A DNA stretch of 64,000 nucleotides from JAXMBX01 sp046349635 (GCA_046349635.1 JAXMBX010000001.1:186001-250000); one strand, 5' to 3'; counted from the stretch's first letter, positions 9,381 through 17,797 are shown. A program made the numbers and translations. Notes: generated by a model from the letters alone, not told the origin.

Positions 9381-11060
9381 ATGTCTGACTCCAAAGTGCA
9401 CCCCAAACTCGACACCGGTTTTTCAGGATTTCTGGACAACCTTTGGGCGGATGTCCTGTCCGGGTTTCTGGTGTTCCTGATTGCCCTCCCGTTGTGCCTG
9501 GGGATCTCACTGGCGAGCGGTTTTCCCGCGATCGCCGGTGTCTTTACGGCGATCCTGGGGGGGGTGATCACCCCGTTTTTCAGTAACTCGGCTTTGACGA
9601 TCAAGGGGCCCGCCGCCGGCATGATTGTCGTCGTTCTCGGGGCCATGATGGAGTTCGGCTACACAGGCAAACCGGGAAATGAACTGGCGGACGCGAATGC
9701 CTATCACCTGACCCTCGCAGTGGGGATGGCGGCGGGAATTATTCAGATCGTGTTGGGATTTTTCCGGGCCGGCTTCTTAAGTGACTTCTTTCCCACCTCC
9801 GTGGTCCACGGGATGCTCGCGGCGATCGGCGTCATTATCGCCTCCAAGCAGATTCACGTGGCGTTGGGGGTCAAGCCGGAATCGAAGGAGATCATCGGGC
9901 AAATCATGGAGATTCCCAAAAGCTTCATGAATCTGAATCCTGAAATCGCCCTCATCTCCATCATCAGCCTGACGATCCTGTTTGGTCTCCCGGCGTTGAT
10001 TCCGGTTCTTTTTAAAAATGATTGGATCAAGAAATACTTTTTTTGGCTCAAAAGAATTCCGACCCAGATGCTGGTCGTCCTGATCGCCATCCCCTTGGGA
10101 ATCTATTTCGATCTGGAGCACGAGCACACCTACTCGTTTGCCGGGCACCAGTATCCCATCAGTCCGAAGATGCTCGTGGACGTACCGATGAACGTCTTCA
10201 GCCAGATTGCGTTTCCGACGGCGTCGGCATTCTGGACCGTGACCGGTATCAAGTGGATTATCGTCTTCACCCTCGTCGGCAGCCTCGAATCGCTGTTGAG
10301 TGCTAAGGCCATCGATCTGATCGATCCCCTGCGGCGGAAGACCGACTACAGCAAAGACCTGTTGGCTATCGGGATTGCGAACACCGTGGCAGCCTCCGTC
10401 GGCGGTCTCCCGATGATTTCCGAAATCGTCCGCAGCAAGGCCAACATCGACAACGGCGCCAAGTCCCGGTTTGCCAACTTCTTCCACGGAATCTTCCTGT
10501 TCATCGCCGTGGCGGCCTTTCCCTTCGTGATCCACAAGATCCCGCTGGCGGCGCTGGCCTCGATGCTGATCTATACCGGGTTCCGCCTTGCTTCACCCCG
10601 CGAATTTGTGAACGTCAAGAAGATCGGGACCGAACAGTTTGTGATCTTCACCTCCACGTTAATTGGTGTGCTGGCGACCGACCTGCTGGTCGGAATCCTC
10701 ATCGGCGTGCTGGTCAAAATGGCCATTCACTACGTCAACGGCGCGACCCTGTACACCATGTTTTTCCCGGACCTGGTCATCGAAGACCAGGGAGAGGGAG
10801 ACTTCCTGGTGTCGATCCGCCATACCGCCGTCTTCAGCAACTGGATCGCGCTGAAGAAGAAGCTCGAACGAATCGACGAGCCGCGGAGCATCACGGTCGA
10901 CCTGTCGGAGACTCGCCTGGTGGATCACACGGTGATGGAAAACCTGCATCACATGCAGGAGGACTTCGAGCATGCCGGGATCCCGTTCCAGGTCCAGGGA
11001 CTGGATGACCACCGGGCGTTTTCCTCGCATCCGCTGGCTACCCGCAAAAAGAGCCGCTGA
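9381..11060 (+). CDS. SulP-family anion transporter with STAS domain (BicA-like)
   Basis: A 559-residue inner-membrane transporter of the SLC26/SulP family. The N-terminal membrane domain begins DVLSGFLVFLIALPLCLGISLASGFP, the usual SulP start, and includes the conserved segment LTIKGPAAGMIVVVLGAM near TM3. The C-terminal cytoplasmic STAS domain occupies about residues 455-545 (SITVDLSETRLVDHTVMENLH). SulP proteins move bicarbonate, sulfate or other anions; next to an SbtA-like gene, bicarbonate is a reasonable inference but not proven. No carbonic anhydrase gene lies in the window. A strong terminator follows. Confidence 0.88.
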   Translation: MSDSKVHPKLDTGFSGFLDNLWADVLSGFLVFLIALPLCLGISLASGFPAIAGVFTAILGGVITPFFSNSALTIKGPAAGMIVVVLGAMMEFGYTGKPGNELADANAYHLTLAVGMAAGIIQIVLGFFRAGFLSDFFPTSVVHGMLAAIGVIIASKQIHVALGVKPESKEIIGQIMEIPKSFMNLNPEIALISIISLTILFGLPALIPVLFKNDWIKKYFFWLKRIPTQMLVVLIAIPLGIYFDLEHEHTYSFAGHQYPISPKMLVDVPMNVFSQIAFPTASAFWTVTGIKWIIVFTLVGSLESLLSAKAIDLIDPLRRKTDYSKDLLAIGIANTVAASVGGLPMISEIVRSKANIDNGAKSRFANFFHGIFLFIAVAAFPFVIHKIPLAALASMLIYTGFRLASPREFVNVKKIGTEQFVIFTSTLIGVLATDLLVGILIGVLVKMAIHYVNGATLYTMFFPDLVIEDQGEGDFLVSIRHTAVFSNWIALKKKLERIDEPRSITVDLSETRLVDHTVMENLHHMQEDFEHAGIPFQVQGLDDHRAFSSHPLATRKKSR

Positions 11061-11086
11061 CCTCCCTCTTTCTCAGTGGATTTCAG

Positions 11087-11119
11087 GACGTCACGAGCAA
11101 TCTTGTGACGTCTTTTTTT
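11087..11119 (+). terminator. Rho-independent terminator of the SulP-type gene
   Basis: Perfect 8-bp arms GACGTCAC (11087-11094) and GTGACGTC (11105-11112) followed at once by seven T residues. It lies 27 bases after the sulP-type stop codon and separates it from the accessory cassette. Confidence 0.9.
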
Positions 11120-11223
11120 GCGCCCGTGCCCTGGGGACTGACCCCGCGCAACCCCTCCTCAATTGTACGGGGGGAGGTGTTGTGATCTCCCCATTCAAGG
11201 CTGATGAGCGACGGGAGTGCGCC

Positions 11224-11544
11224 ATGGGAGCGGGGGATTCGATGACGGGTGAGAGGCAGGAAACAGCGGTCTGGAAGTGGGTGGCAATTCTGGCGGTGAT
11301 GGCCGCCGCGTGGTTGTCCGGAGTCATGCTGCAGGCGACGGCCCACATTCTTCCCTCGGGTTGCGCCTGCAACGGGGGGTGTGGAATGTCGCGCGAAGGA
11401 GTCGTCGAATTGCATCGACGAATTGCCCGTCTCGAAGGAGAGCAGGCAAGTGAGGAGCGAGAAATCACACGGCTCCGGCAGGACTTTGACAAACACTTGA
11501 ACGGGCGGGGACTCGGTACTCCCGCGACGGCTCCCAAGCCATGA
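11224..11544 (+). CDS. Small single-pass membrane protein with coiled coil (cassette gene 1)
   Basis: A 106-residue protein, start chosen at the ATG with GGGAG 6 bases upstream; a second ATG at 11242 is possible. One transmembrane helix (about residues 17-37) is followed by a Cys cluster CACNGGC, then a charged heptad-like helix (HRRIARLEGEQASEEREITRL) and a short Pro-rich tail. Size and layout recall small phage lysis or signal-anchor proteins, but no family was recognised. The next gene starts within its stop codon (ATGA overlap), pointing to one operon. Confidence 0.6.
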   Translation: MGAGDSMTGERQETAVWKWVAILAVMAAAWLSGVMLQATAHILPSGCACNGGCGMSREGVVELHRRIARLEGEQASEEREITRLRQDFDKHLNGRGLGTPATAPKP

Positions 11545-11882
11545 GCGGAACACGACGAGCGGTGGCAGGTTCGCCGCGGGGGCGCTGCAACCTGTGGGAT
11601 TGGGTGGTCGCAAGCTGGGTCGTCTTTCTCGATTGGCTCTTCGAGCTGGCGCAATGGGCACTCTCCAACATCGTCCCTCAGTTCAAGAACGGCACATTGC
11701 AGGGTGCCCTCCTGGCCGGGGTGGTGTTCGGAGTTCTGACGCTGGTTATCCGCCTGATCAGGAACAACGAGCACGAACAGAAGGCGGCCGTTTTCCCTCT
11801 CACGCCCCCGGGGATTCGTGATCAGAACGCCGCAATTGCGCCCACATCGGCGGACGCACAAAACCACGGCGGACAGGATTAA
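11541..11882 (+). CDS. Small membrane protein (cassette gene 2)
   Basis: A 113-residue protein whose ATG overlaps the previous stop codon. A Trp-rich hydrophobic stretch (LWDWVVASWVVFLDWLFELAQWAL) is followed by a classical transmembrane helix (GALLAGVVFGVLTLVIRLI) and a charged tail. It is not recognisable by family. Small hydrophobic proteins of this shape are found among phage holins, an inference from shape and position only. Confidence 0.6.
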   Translation: MSGTRRAVAGSPRGRCNLWDWVVASWVVFLDWLFELAQWALSNIVPQFKNGTLQGALLAGVVFGVLTLVIRLIRNNEHEQKAAVFPLTPPGIRDQNAAIAPTSADAQNHGGQD

Positions 11883-11915
11883 ATCGGACAGAATTGAATC
11901 AGAGGAGCGAGTGAC

Positions 11916-12434
11916 ATGGTGTGTTGGATTGTGAGACTGTTGCAGATCGCCGGGCCGATCTGGGGGACGTTGATCTTCATTCGGGATGTCTATCAGCCGG
12001 CGCAGGCTTACCAGGCCGGAGAGATGGTGGCCTCGTGGGAGGGATTTTATGGGCCCTTGCTGGTCAATCTCGCAACGAGTTTGCTCAGTTTTTCTCTGAC
12101 CTTCGTGGCCCCGCAATGGCGACCCATCCTGACCTGGATTCGAGATCGCCTGCCGAAGAAGTCCGATGAAACTTCGGCCACGGGTTTGTCGCAATTGATT
12201 GCCGCGGCCTTTCGGGAACAGCAGGAGAACGGGGTGAAATCCTCGCGCAATCTGCTGGCTCAACTGAATGGCCGCGCGGATCGGGAAAACATGGAGAAGA
12301 CCGCCGGGGAGAAACTGCAGCAGGAACTGCAACGGATTCTTCAGGAGTTGAAAGGAGGGACCCCGAGGAAGATTCCTTCTGGCCTGCGGTGCGATTGCGA
12401 TGCTTGCGCTCTGTGCCGCGGGCTGTCGCTATGA
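11916..12434 (+). CDS. Small membrane protein with cytoplasmic helical tail (cassette gene 3)
   Basis: Up to 172 residues, with a good ribosome site AGAGGAGCGAG before the ATG. Two hydrophobic segments (about residues 4-24 and 44-68) are followed by a charged, probably helical tail (ENMEKTAGEKLQQELQRILQEL). The last 25 residues (GGTPRKIPSGLRCDCDACALCRGLSL) look unlike the rest and overlap the signal sequence of the next gene in another frame. The true end may be earlier, with an indel near 12360-12375 (the next gene lacks a proper start there). Function unknown. Confidence 0.5.
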   Translation: MVCWIVRLLQIAGPIWGTLIFIRDVYQPAQAYQAGEMVASWEGFYGPLLVNLATSLLSFSLTFVAPQWRPILTWIRDRLPKKSDETSATGLSQLIAAAFREQQENGVKSSRNLLAQLNGRADRENMEKTAGEKLQQELQRILQELKGGTPRKIPSGLRCDCDACALCRGLSL

Positions 12435-12825
12435 GTACCGCTCCGATTCCCGGGTACGCGAGAACCAGAACCAGACTTTTCGCAACAGGGATCTCGGGAC
12501 GTCCCGCCTGGGTGCGCAACTCCGCACTGCGTTCCAGGGAGATCGAGACGCGGCGCGGGCCTATTACGGCACTTACCAGGTTCTGGCGGATTGCGTGGCC
12601 GATTCGCGATTCGGTTGGAAGAAACCGGCGGATATCGAACGGGATGTGATCGCCACCCGGGAATTGCTCGACCTGCGGCATCAACAATTTCCGGAAGTGA
12701 CACGGATCGTGACGGAACGCCTCAATCCCCTCAAGGAGAATCGGGAATTGACGACTGAATCCCGCGATCAGTGGCGGCAAGCGCTGGAGGAATTGGCGCA
12801 AGGGTGCCGGGAGGCGGGGCGATGA
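12400..12825 (+). CDS. Probable small lipoprotein (cassette gene 4)
   Basis: A 141-residue product as read from the ATG at 12400. The frame is open upstream and gives a longer hydrophobic lead (FLLACGAIAMLALCAAGC), a plausible lipoprotein signal ending in AAGC. A Shine-Dalgarno AAAGGAGGG sits at 12351-12359 but no start codon follows in frame, so either a rare start is used or a base is missing near 12365. The mature part is hydrophilic and helical. It ends in an ATGA overlap with the peptidase gene. Confidence 0.5.
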   Translation: MLALCAAGCRYEYRSDSRVRENQNQTFRNRDLGTSRLGAQLRTAFQGDRDAARAYYGTYQVLADCVADSRFGWKKPADIERDVIATRELLDLRHQQFPEVTRIVTERLNPLKENRELTTESRDQWRQALEELAQGCREAGR

Positions 12826-13652
12826 GCGAAGAACTGATCACCAGCGGACAGTGGGGCTTAGGGTGGCGGCGCGATCAGGAACGGGCTGATTTTCTCGCCC
12901 CGCTCGTGCGGGCGTTTGCGTTCATGGCTCCCGGCGATGCTCCTCCCGTCATCGACCATCGAAACTGGCTGCAGACGGAAAATCAGGGAGGGATGGGGAG
13001 CTGCGCCGGACATGCCGGGGCGGATTGCGCCCAGGTCTGCAACTGGATTGCGACGCGGGGAGAGGCGGTGCGAATGTCTCGCATGTTCTGCTATCTGACC
13101 GGGCAGCAGGAATCGGGACTTTTTGGGCGGGACGCGGGGGCTTCCATCAGCGGCGTGGTCTCCGCAATGCACAAGATCGGTGTCCCCAGGGAAGAAACGT
13201 TTCCCTATCCCGGCGTCTATACCACGCGCATCCCCCAGCAGGCGTTTCAGGAAGCGGAAGAACATCGGATTCGAAGCGTCTCGCCGATGCAGCGGTATGC
13301 GGATTGTTTCGCGTTCCTCGCCTTGGGGATCGGGGCGATTCAGATCGGGATCGACTGGACCAGTTCGCTCGCCAATGACCGGACCGGAGTCATCGACCGC
13401 GTCTGGGGCGGAACGCTGGGCGGACATTCCCTGTCGCTGGTGGGCTACAGCGCCCGTCGCGATGACGAAGGACGGCAATATCTGTGGATGCATAACAGCC
13501 ACGGGAAAAGCTGGGGGAATCGGGGATGGGCGGAAGTTTCGCCACGAGTCATCGATCATTGGCTGTTGAATTTTAACAGCGGCGAGTTTCTGGGGGTCAG
13601 CGACCTCGCAGCTTATGAGCGTCGCTGGATTGATCCGTCACAATTTGCTTAG
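12822..13652 (+). CDS. Papain-like (C1 family) cysteine peptidase (cassette gene 5)
   Basis: A 276-residue protein; the ATG overlaps the previous stop codon (12822-12825). The papain triad is complete: oxyanion Gln55 and Cys61 in NQGGMGSCAGH, His202 in GGHSLSLVGY and Asn225 in WMHNSHGKSWGNRGW. There is no signal peptide and almost no pro-region (the catalytic Cys is only 60 residues from the start), so it would be made as an active cytosolic enzyme unless exported by another route. Substrate unknown. The membrane and lipoprotein genes around it suggest a partner in the envelope, or a phage-like origin. Confidence 0.8.
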   Translation: MSEELITSGQWGLGWRRDQERADFLAPLVRAFAFMAPGDAPPVIDHRNWLQTENQGGMGSCAGHAGADCAQVCNWIATRGEAVRMSRMFCYLTGQQESGLFGRDAGASISGVVSAMHKIGVPREETFPYPGVYTTRIPQQAFQEAEEHRIRSVSPMQRYADCFAFLALGIGAIQIGIDWTSSLANDRTGVIDRVWGGTLGGHSLSLVGYSARRDDEGRQYLWMHNSHGKSWGNRGWAEVSPRVIDHWLLNFNSGEFLGVSDLAAYERRWIDPSQFA

Positions 13653-13668
13653 AGCAGGAGTGGGAAGA

Positions 13669-14490
13669 ATGAAACGCTGGTGGTGGATTGGAATGTTGGT
13701 CCTGACAACCATTTTCTCGGGCTGCCGCGGAAAACTCCCCGCGCGATCCGCCGAAGAGCGAGCGCTCGACCGGGCGGTCGTCGCGCTGGCGGTCGGACAT
13801 CGCCGGAGTGTCCCTGTCTCTCAGAATGTTCCACGTGGAACATTCGAGCCCCCCGCTGAGTTGATACCCGTCGCTGTAAAAACGTTGGTGACGGTTTACC
13901 TGCAACCGGACGGGAATTGTCCTCCTTGCCATACTTTTCGGTCGTGGTGGGACGGCCTCTCTGCTGAGGCGAGAGAAAAACTTCCGTGCACGTTTCGGTT
14001 GGAGCAGACAGAGATTCCGGAATGGGTGACGTCGTTTCCGGCATTCCACTGGTCGGATGCCGAGGGAAAATCCTGGTATTGCAACGGTTGGGAAGGAATT
14101 GACTCGTTCTTGATCAGATTTCAGGGGACTGTACCTGAGGCTCGGACCATGCCTCACGAGAAGGAGCGCAATCTCATGGCTCCGGCTGGAGCGGATCTGG
14201 GTCTCAACGGTGGGGATTGGTCCCGCTTGATGGGGGAGATGCTCCGATCGGGTGAGATCCCATTGAACTCTCAATACTCCTTATGGGTGCCCTCGGCCGA
14301 GTCGCTGCGCTGGAATCGAACCGCGGCACAGGGGGAACTCCGTTTCGATGCTCCGTTCCCCTTGCTGCGCTTGAAATGGCACGGTCTGCGTTATGACGAT
14401 ACGGTGCGGAAACTGACCGTCTCCCCCGGAAAAGTCTCCGTGACACTGGGAACGTTCGGCGAGATCGCGTTTGCGGCGCGGCCTCCGTGA
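13669..14490 (+). CDS. Lipoprotein with thioredoxin-like CPPC motif (cassette gene 6)
   Basis: A 273-residue product; the ATG follows AGGAGTGGGAAG. The N-terminus is a lipoprotein signal with lipobox FSGC (Cys19). A beta-strand then CPPC (Cys84, Cys87) in VTVYLQPDGNCPPCHTF looks like the active site of a thioredoxin fold, so it may be a periplasmic thiol-disulfide protein. The rest has no recognised domain. The gene contains the parS palindrome (13824-13845), which encodes residues near 52-59. It is the last gene of the cassette. Confidence 0.65.
   Translation: MKRWWWIGMLVLTTIFSGCRGKLPARSAEERALDRAVVALAVGHRRSVPVSQNVPRGTFEPPAELIPVAVKTLVTVYLQPDGNCPPCHTFRSWWDGLSAEAREKLPCTFRLEQTEIPEWVTSFPAFHWSDAEGKSWYCNGWEGIDSFLIRFQGTVPEARTMPHEKERNLMAPAGADLGLNGGDWSRLMGEMLRSGEIPLNSQYSLWVPSAESLRWNRTAAQGELRFDAPFPLLRLKWHGLRYDDTVRKLTVSPGKVSVTLGTFGEIAFAARPP
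13824..13845. promoter_or_regulatory. parS-type centromere site (ParB binding site)
   Basis: A perfect 22-bp palindrome whose 16-bp core is TGTTCCACGTGGAACA (13827-13842). This fits the broadly conserved bacterial parS consensus TGTTNCACGTGNAACA at every position. It lies inside a lipoprotein coding sequence, as chromosomal parS sites often do. parS sites bind ParB (Spo0J) and nucleate chromosome segregation, and are normally close to the replication origin. No parA, parB or dnaA gene is in this window. Confidence 0.88.
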
Positions 14491-14722
14491 AATCGTGTGA
14501 ATAATCCGTGATTTCTGAGGCGTGAGGGGTGCTGCGGCCCCCCGTCGATCCCTTGCTTCCGGGAGTCCAAGGTGGTATTTGTGGTGCATGCCTCCGGAGT
14601 GGGCCATGGGGTAGCTTGCAGGCCTTCCGGACAGATTTGGATCTGAGCCGCGCTCGGCCACGATCCGAACCGGAAGCGACCCATTTTCACTCCGTATCAC
14701 GATCTCAGATCAGGAATTTTCC

Positions 14723-15751
14723 ATGCCCATTGCCACGCCCGCCCAGTATGCCGCCATGCTCGATGCCGCCCAGGAAGGGAGCTACGCCTACCCCGCCATT
14801 AACGTGACCTCGCTGGTGACGATCAACGGCGCCCTGAAAGCCTTCGCGGACAAGAAATCGGACGGCATCATTCAGGTCTCCACCGGTGGCGGTGAGTTCG
14901 CCTCGGGGTTGAACGTCAAGGATCAGGTCCTGGGAGCGATCGTCCTCGCTGAAATCGCACACCGGCTGGCCGAGCGCTATGACGTGTACGTCGCCCTGCA
15001 CACCGACCACTGCCAACCAAAGAAGGTGGACGGTTTCCTGCGTCCCCTGATCGCGGAGACCGCCCGCCGCCGCGCTGCCGGCCTGCCGAACCTGTTCCAC
15101 TCGCACATGCTGGATGCTTCGGAACTGCCGTTGAATGAGAATATGAAGCTCTCCCAGGAACTGCTCGAACTGTGCGCCAAGAACGAGATCATCCTCGAAG
15201 TTGAAGCCGGCGTCGTCGGCGGGGAAGAAGATGGAGTGGACCACTCCGACAAGCCCGCCGAGAAGCTGTACACCAGCCCGGAAGACATGCTCGCCGTTTA
15301 CGAAGCGTTGAAGGGGAAGGGGCGATACATGTTCGCCGCGACCTTCGGGAACGTGCATGGCAGCTACAAGCCCGGAGCCGTCAAGCTGCGTCCGGACATC
15401 CTGAAGAACGGCCAGGATGCGGTCATCAAGAAATACGGCAAGGACGCGGAATTCGACCTGGTGTTTCACGGCGGGTCCGGCACTCCGCTGCATGAGATCC
15501 GGGAAACCCTGGCGTATGGCGTGGTGAAGATGAACATCGACACCGACACGCAATATGCCTTTACCCGTTCCATCGCGGACCACATGTTCAAGAACTACGA
15601 CGCGGTCCTCAAAGTGGACGGCGAGATCGGCAACAAGAAGCTGTACGATCCGCGGAGCTACCTGAAGAAGGGTGAAGAAGGGGTCGCGACCCGCCTGGGA
15701 CAGGCCTGCGACGACCTCTGCTCTACGGGAAAGACACTCTTCCGGAAGTAA
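14723..15751 (+). CDS. fbaA: Class II fructose-bisphosphate aldolase
   Basis: Cleaves or forms fructose 1,6-bisphosphate in glycolysis and gluconeogenesis. The 342-residue protein has the zinc-site motif ALHTDHCQPKK, the glycine-rich EVEAGVVGGEEDG segment, the second metal histidine in FGNVHG and the third in FHGGSG, followed by NIDTDTQYAF. These match the class IIA enzymes of the FbaA type. Length is normal and no frame problem is seen. It stands alone, with its 3' end overlapping that of the convergent lipoprotein gene by 29 bases. Confidence 0.95.
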   Translation: MPIATPAQYAAMLDAAQEGSYAYPAINVTSLVTINGALKAFADKKSDGIIQVSTGGGEFASGLNVKDQVLGAIVLAEIAHRLAERYDVYVALHTDHCQPKKVDGFLRPLIAETARRRAAGLPNLFHSHMLDASELPLNENMKLSQELLELCAKNEIILEVEAGVVGGEEDGVDHSDKPAEKLYTSPEDMLAVYEALKGKGRYMFAATFGNVHGSYKPGAVKLRPDILKNGQDAVIKKYGKDAEFDLVFHGGSGTPLHEIRETLAYGVVKMNIDTDTQYAFTRSIADHMFKNYDAVLKVDGEIGNKKLYDPRSYLKKGEEGVATRLGQACDDLCSTGKTLFRK

Positions 15752-16865
15752 GCCCCCGTCGGGGAGTCGAATCAGTTCCGGAAACAGCCCGCCCCAGTTT
15801 GCGAATGACGGGGCGCGAGTCGGTCCGTTCGGACGTCAGGCGGAGAGTGTTGTGCTGCGGCCCAATCTCCGTCTGACGGGAAGGGACCCGGACCAGGCGA
15901 ATGATCATGGCCCGCTGGATGTTGGAGTTCTTTCCCTCTCCCCGGAAGAAGTAGTAGCCGGCAGTCCGCGGGCAATCCTCCTGGGCGGTCACGATGGCGG
16001 TATCCCCTTCATTCATATGCAGGCGGAACCGCAGGTCGTGCAGTTTCTCATGAGACTGCGAGTATTGGCCGTCCCAGTTATTGGATTCCCCGACCACGGG
16101 GCGAAGCGTTTCCGTCCCGTGCAGGAATTCCGGCGTGAGTTCCAGCCGGACCCACCCTTCCTGTTCCTTGATGGGAATCGCCTGGAAAATTCCGTGAGCG
16201 CTTTCCAGCGTTTTCGTTTCACGGGGGTTCGAAGTCGTGGCGTGGAACAGGTTCAATTCGCACTGCGGGAAGATATCCCCCGCCTCGATTTGAAACGGCT
16301 GGCCCGAGGCCCGGAAGATCTCGTTCCATTTGGCGTTGTATCCGGATGTCAGCTTCTCGACATCGTTGTCGCTCTGGTTCAACAACTGCTGCAATGTTTC
16401 CGTGAATGAACTGAGAACTCCGACCCGGAAACCGTTCTTGATCAGGTTTTTCTGATATTCCGGATCTTCGTTGCTGAGAAACTCATCGACCTCTTTCCAG
16501 AGTGCTTTGCCCAGCAGAGGGTCGCCGATGGGACGCTCGATAAACGTGACGCGCAGGATGATCGTGTCGGGGTTGGGCTGCAGCGTGGGCAGCTTGTGGG
16601 CGGACCGCTTCAACAGGTGTTGCTGGGTGCTGAAGACTTCGCAACCGGTTTGCACGAGACTGAGGAGCACCAGCAGGCAAAGAGTGAGTGCGCGACCGAA
16701 GCCCGCGTCGCTTATCAGGGCAGCGGGACGGTTCCGCCTCTCGAGGGGATCGAGAGGGTGCGGTCGATGATCGGAGTGGGGCGCGCGAATGGGGAGCGTC
16801 ACTCGGTGTCTGGTGGAGAAAAGAATAAACGTCCATCCTGTCCCATGCATTGAAACAGGACACAT
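15723..16865 (-). CDS. Hypothetical lipoprotein
   Basis: Up to 380 residues from the ATG at 16863-16865, but the lipoprotein signal (ALTLCLLVLLSLVQTGC) ends only at residue 75, so the true start is probably further in. A GTG at 16800-16802 is one candidate; none has a clear ribosome site. The mature protein has no motif I recognise (TIILRVTFIERPIGDPLL near its start, then a mixed alpha/beta pattern). The first line has the look of planctomycete envelope lipoproteins. It converges on fbaA with a 29-base overlap. Confidence 0.6.
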   Translation of the reverse strand: MCPVSMHGTGWTFILFSTRHRVTLPIRAPHSDHRPHPLDPLERRNRPAALISDAGFGRALTLCLLVLLSLVQTGCEVFSTQQHLLKRSAHKLPTLQPNPDTIILRVTFIERPIGDPLLGKALWKEVDEFLSNEDPEYQKNLIKNGFRVGVLSSFTETLQQLLNQSDNDVEKLTSGYNAKWNEIFRASGQPFQIEAGDIFPQCELNLFHATTSNPRETKTLESAHGIFQAIPIKEQEGWVRLELTPEFLHGTETLRPVVGESNNWDGQYSQSHEKLHDLRFRLHMNEGDTAIVTAQEDCPRTAGYYFFRGEGKNSNIQRAMIIRLVRVPSRQTEIGPQHNTLRLTSERTDSRPVIRKLGRAVSGTDSTPRRGLTSGRVSFP

Positions 16866-17003
16866 CAGAAATGGAAAAGGGGGGCCGGGATTCGGCGGGA
16901 ACTATATGCCGGACCGGAAGATGTGTCAACGCGGGGGTCAGGGGGCGGGAGCTATGAAAATCCCTTCATACAGAAGCACCAAAGAGGAACCCAAGAGGGT
17001 TCC

Positions 17004-17780
17004 CTATTTCCCCTGTTTTTCGAAGACAAGGATGTGCTGGCGAGGGAGAACGCCGATTGTTTCTTTCCATTTCAGCTCCAGCTCGGGGAGTCCAAGTTCC
17101 TTTTTGACTTGGACTTCCGACATTTTATGCACGAGCTTGATGGGGATTTCGGGGTTCTCGCGGCGATATTCGACCAGAACCACCCGGCCTCCCGGTTTCA
17201 TCGCCTTGGAGATGTCGAGCATCATTTCGTATGGGAACGCGAACTCGTGGTAGACGTCCACCATGATCGCCAGGTCGAGTATTCCGGGCTGAAGGCGGGT
17301 CGACTTGGTCGTCGATTTGACCGTCTTGAGCCATGTGAGCTTGAGCTGGTCCCGTTTCCGTTCGATGAACTGGAGCATCTCCGGTTGCAGGTCGACGGCG
17401 TAAACCGTTCCTGAGGGGGCAACTTTCTTGGCCATCAAAAATGACAGCCGGCCACTCCCCGCGCCGATGTCCGCCACGACGTCGCCGGGTTTCAATTGCA
17501 GGGCTTCGACGAGCTTGGTGGGGGCTTCTTCATCCTCGCGCTCGGGACGTTCCAGCCAGGGAATGCCGGCCGCTCCCATCACATGGGCAATTTCCCGCCC
17601 CATGTAGAACTTGCCGATGCCGTTGGGGTCGTGCTCTTTCAATTTCACGTATCGGGAAGGGGCGGGCGGGGTCTTGGTGCTGGTCGGCTTATCCTTATCC
17701 TCGGCGAAGCTGAAGCAGGTCGCCAGCAGACAGAAGGAGACCATTCCCCGGAGCAGCCAGACAGGAGGTGAGGGAGGCAT
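17004..17780 (-). CDS. Exported class I SAM-dependent methyltransferase
   Basis: The ATG at 17778-17780 is preceded by AAGGAAG and starts a signal peptide (MPPSPPVWLLRGMVSFCLLATCFSFA), giving 258 residues. After a short linker come the Rossmann motifs of a class I methyltransferase: motif I GDVVADIGAGSGRLSFLMA, motif II region TVYAVDLQPEMLQFI, an acidic LAIMVDVYHEF and GGRVVLVEYR. Exported methyltransferases of this kind recur in planctomycetes, where their substrate is unknown; supply of SAM outside the cytoplasm is the puzzle. A Trm112-like gene lies 17 bases upstream on the same strand, so they are likely cotranscribed. Confidence 0.82.
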   Translation of the reverse strand: MPPSPPVWLLRGMVSFCLLATCFSFAEDKDKPTSTKTPPAPSRYVKLKEHDPNGIGKFYMGREIAHVMGAAGIPWLERPEREDEEAPTKLVEALQLKPGDVVADIGAGSGRLSFLMAKKVAPSGTVYAVDLQPEMLQFIERKRDQLKLTWLKTVKSTTKSTRLQPGILDLAIMVDVYHEFAFPYEMMLDISKAMKPGGRVVLVEYRRENPEIPIKLVHKMSEVQVKKELGLPELELKWKETIGVLPRQHILVFEKQGK

Positions 17781-17797
17781 AACGACTTCCTTGGGAA

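Noticed and set aside
11224..14490. Calling the cassette a prophage remnant
   Set aside because: No capsid, portal, tail, integrase or att-like repeats in or around it; the lysis-module resemblance rests only on protein size and hydrophobicity.
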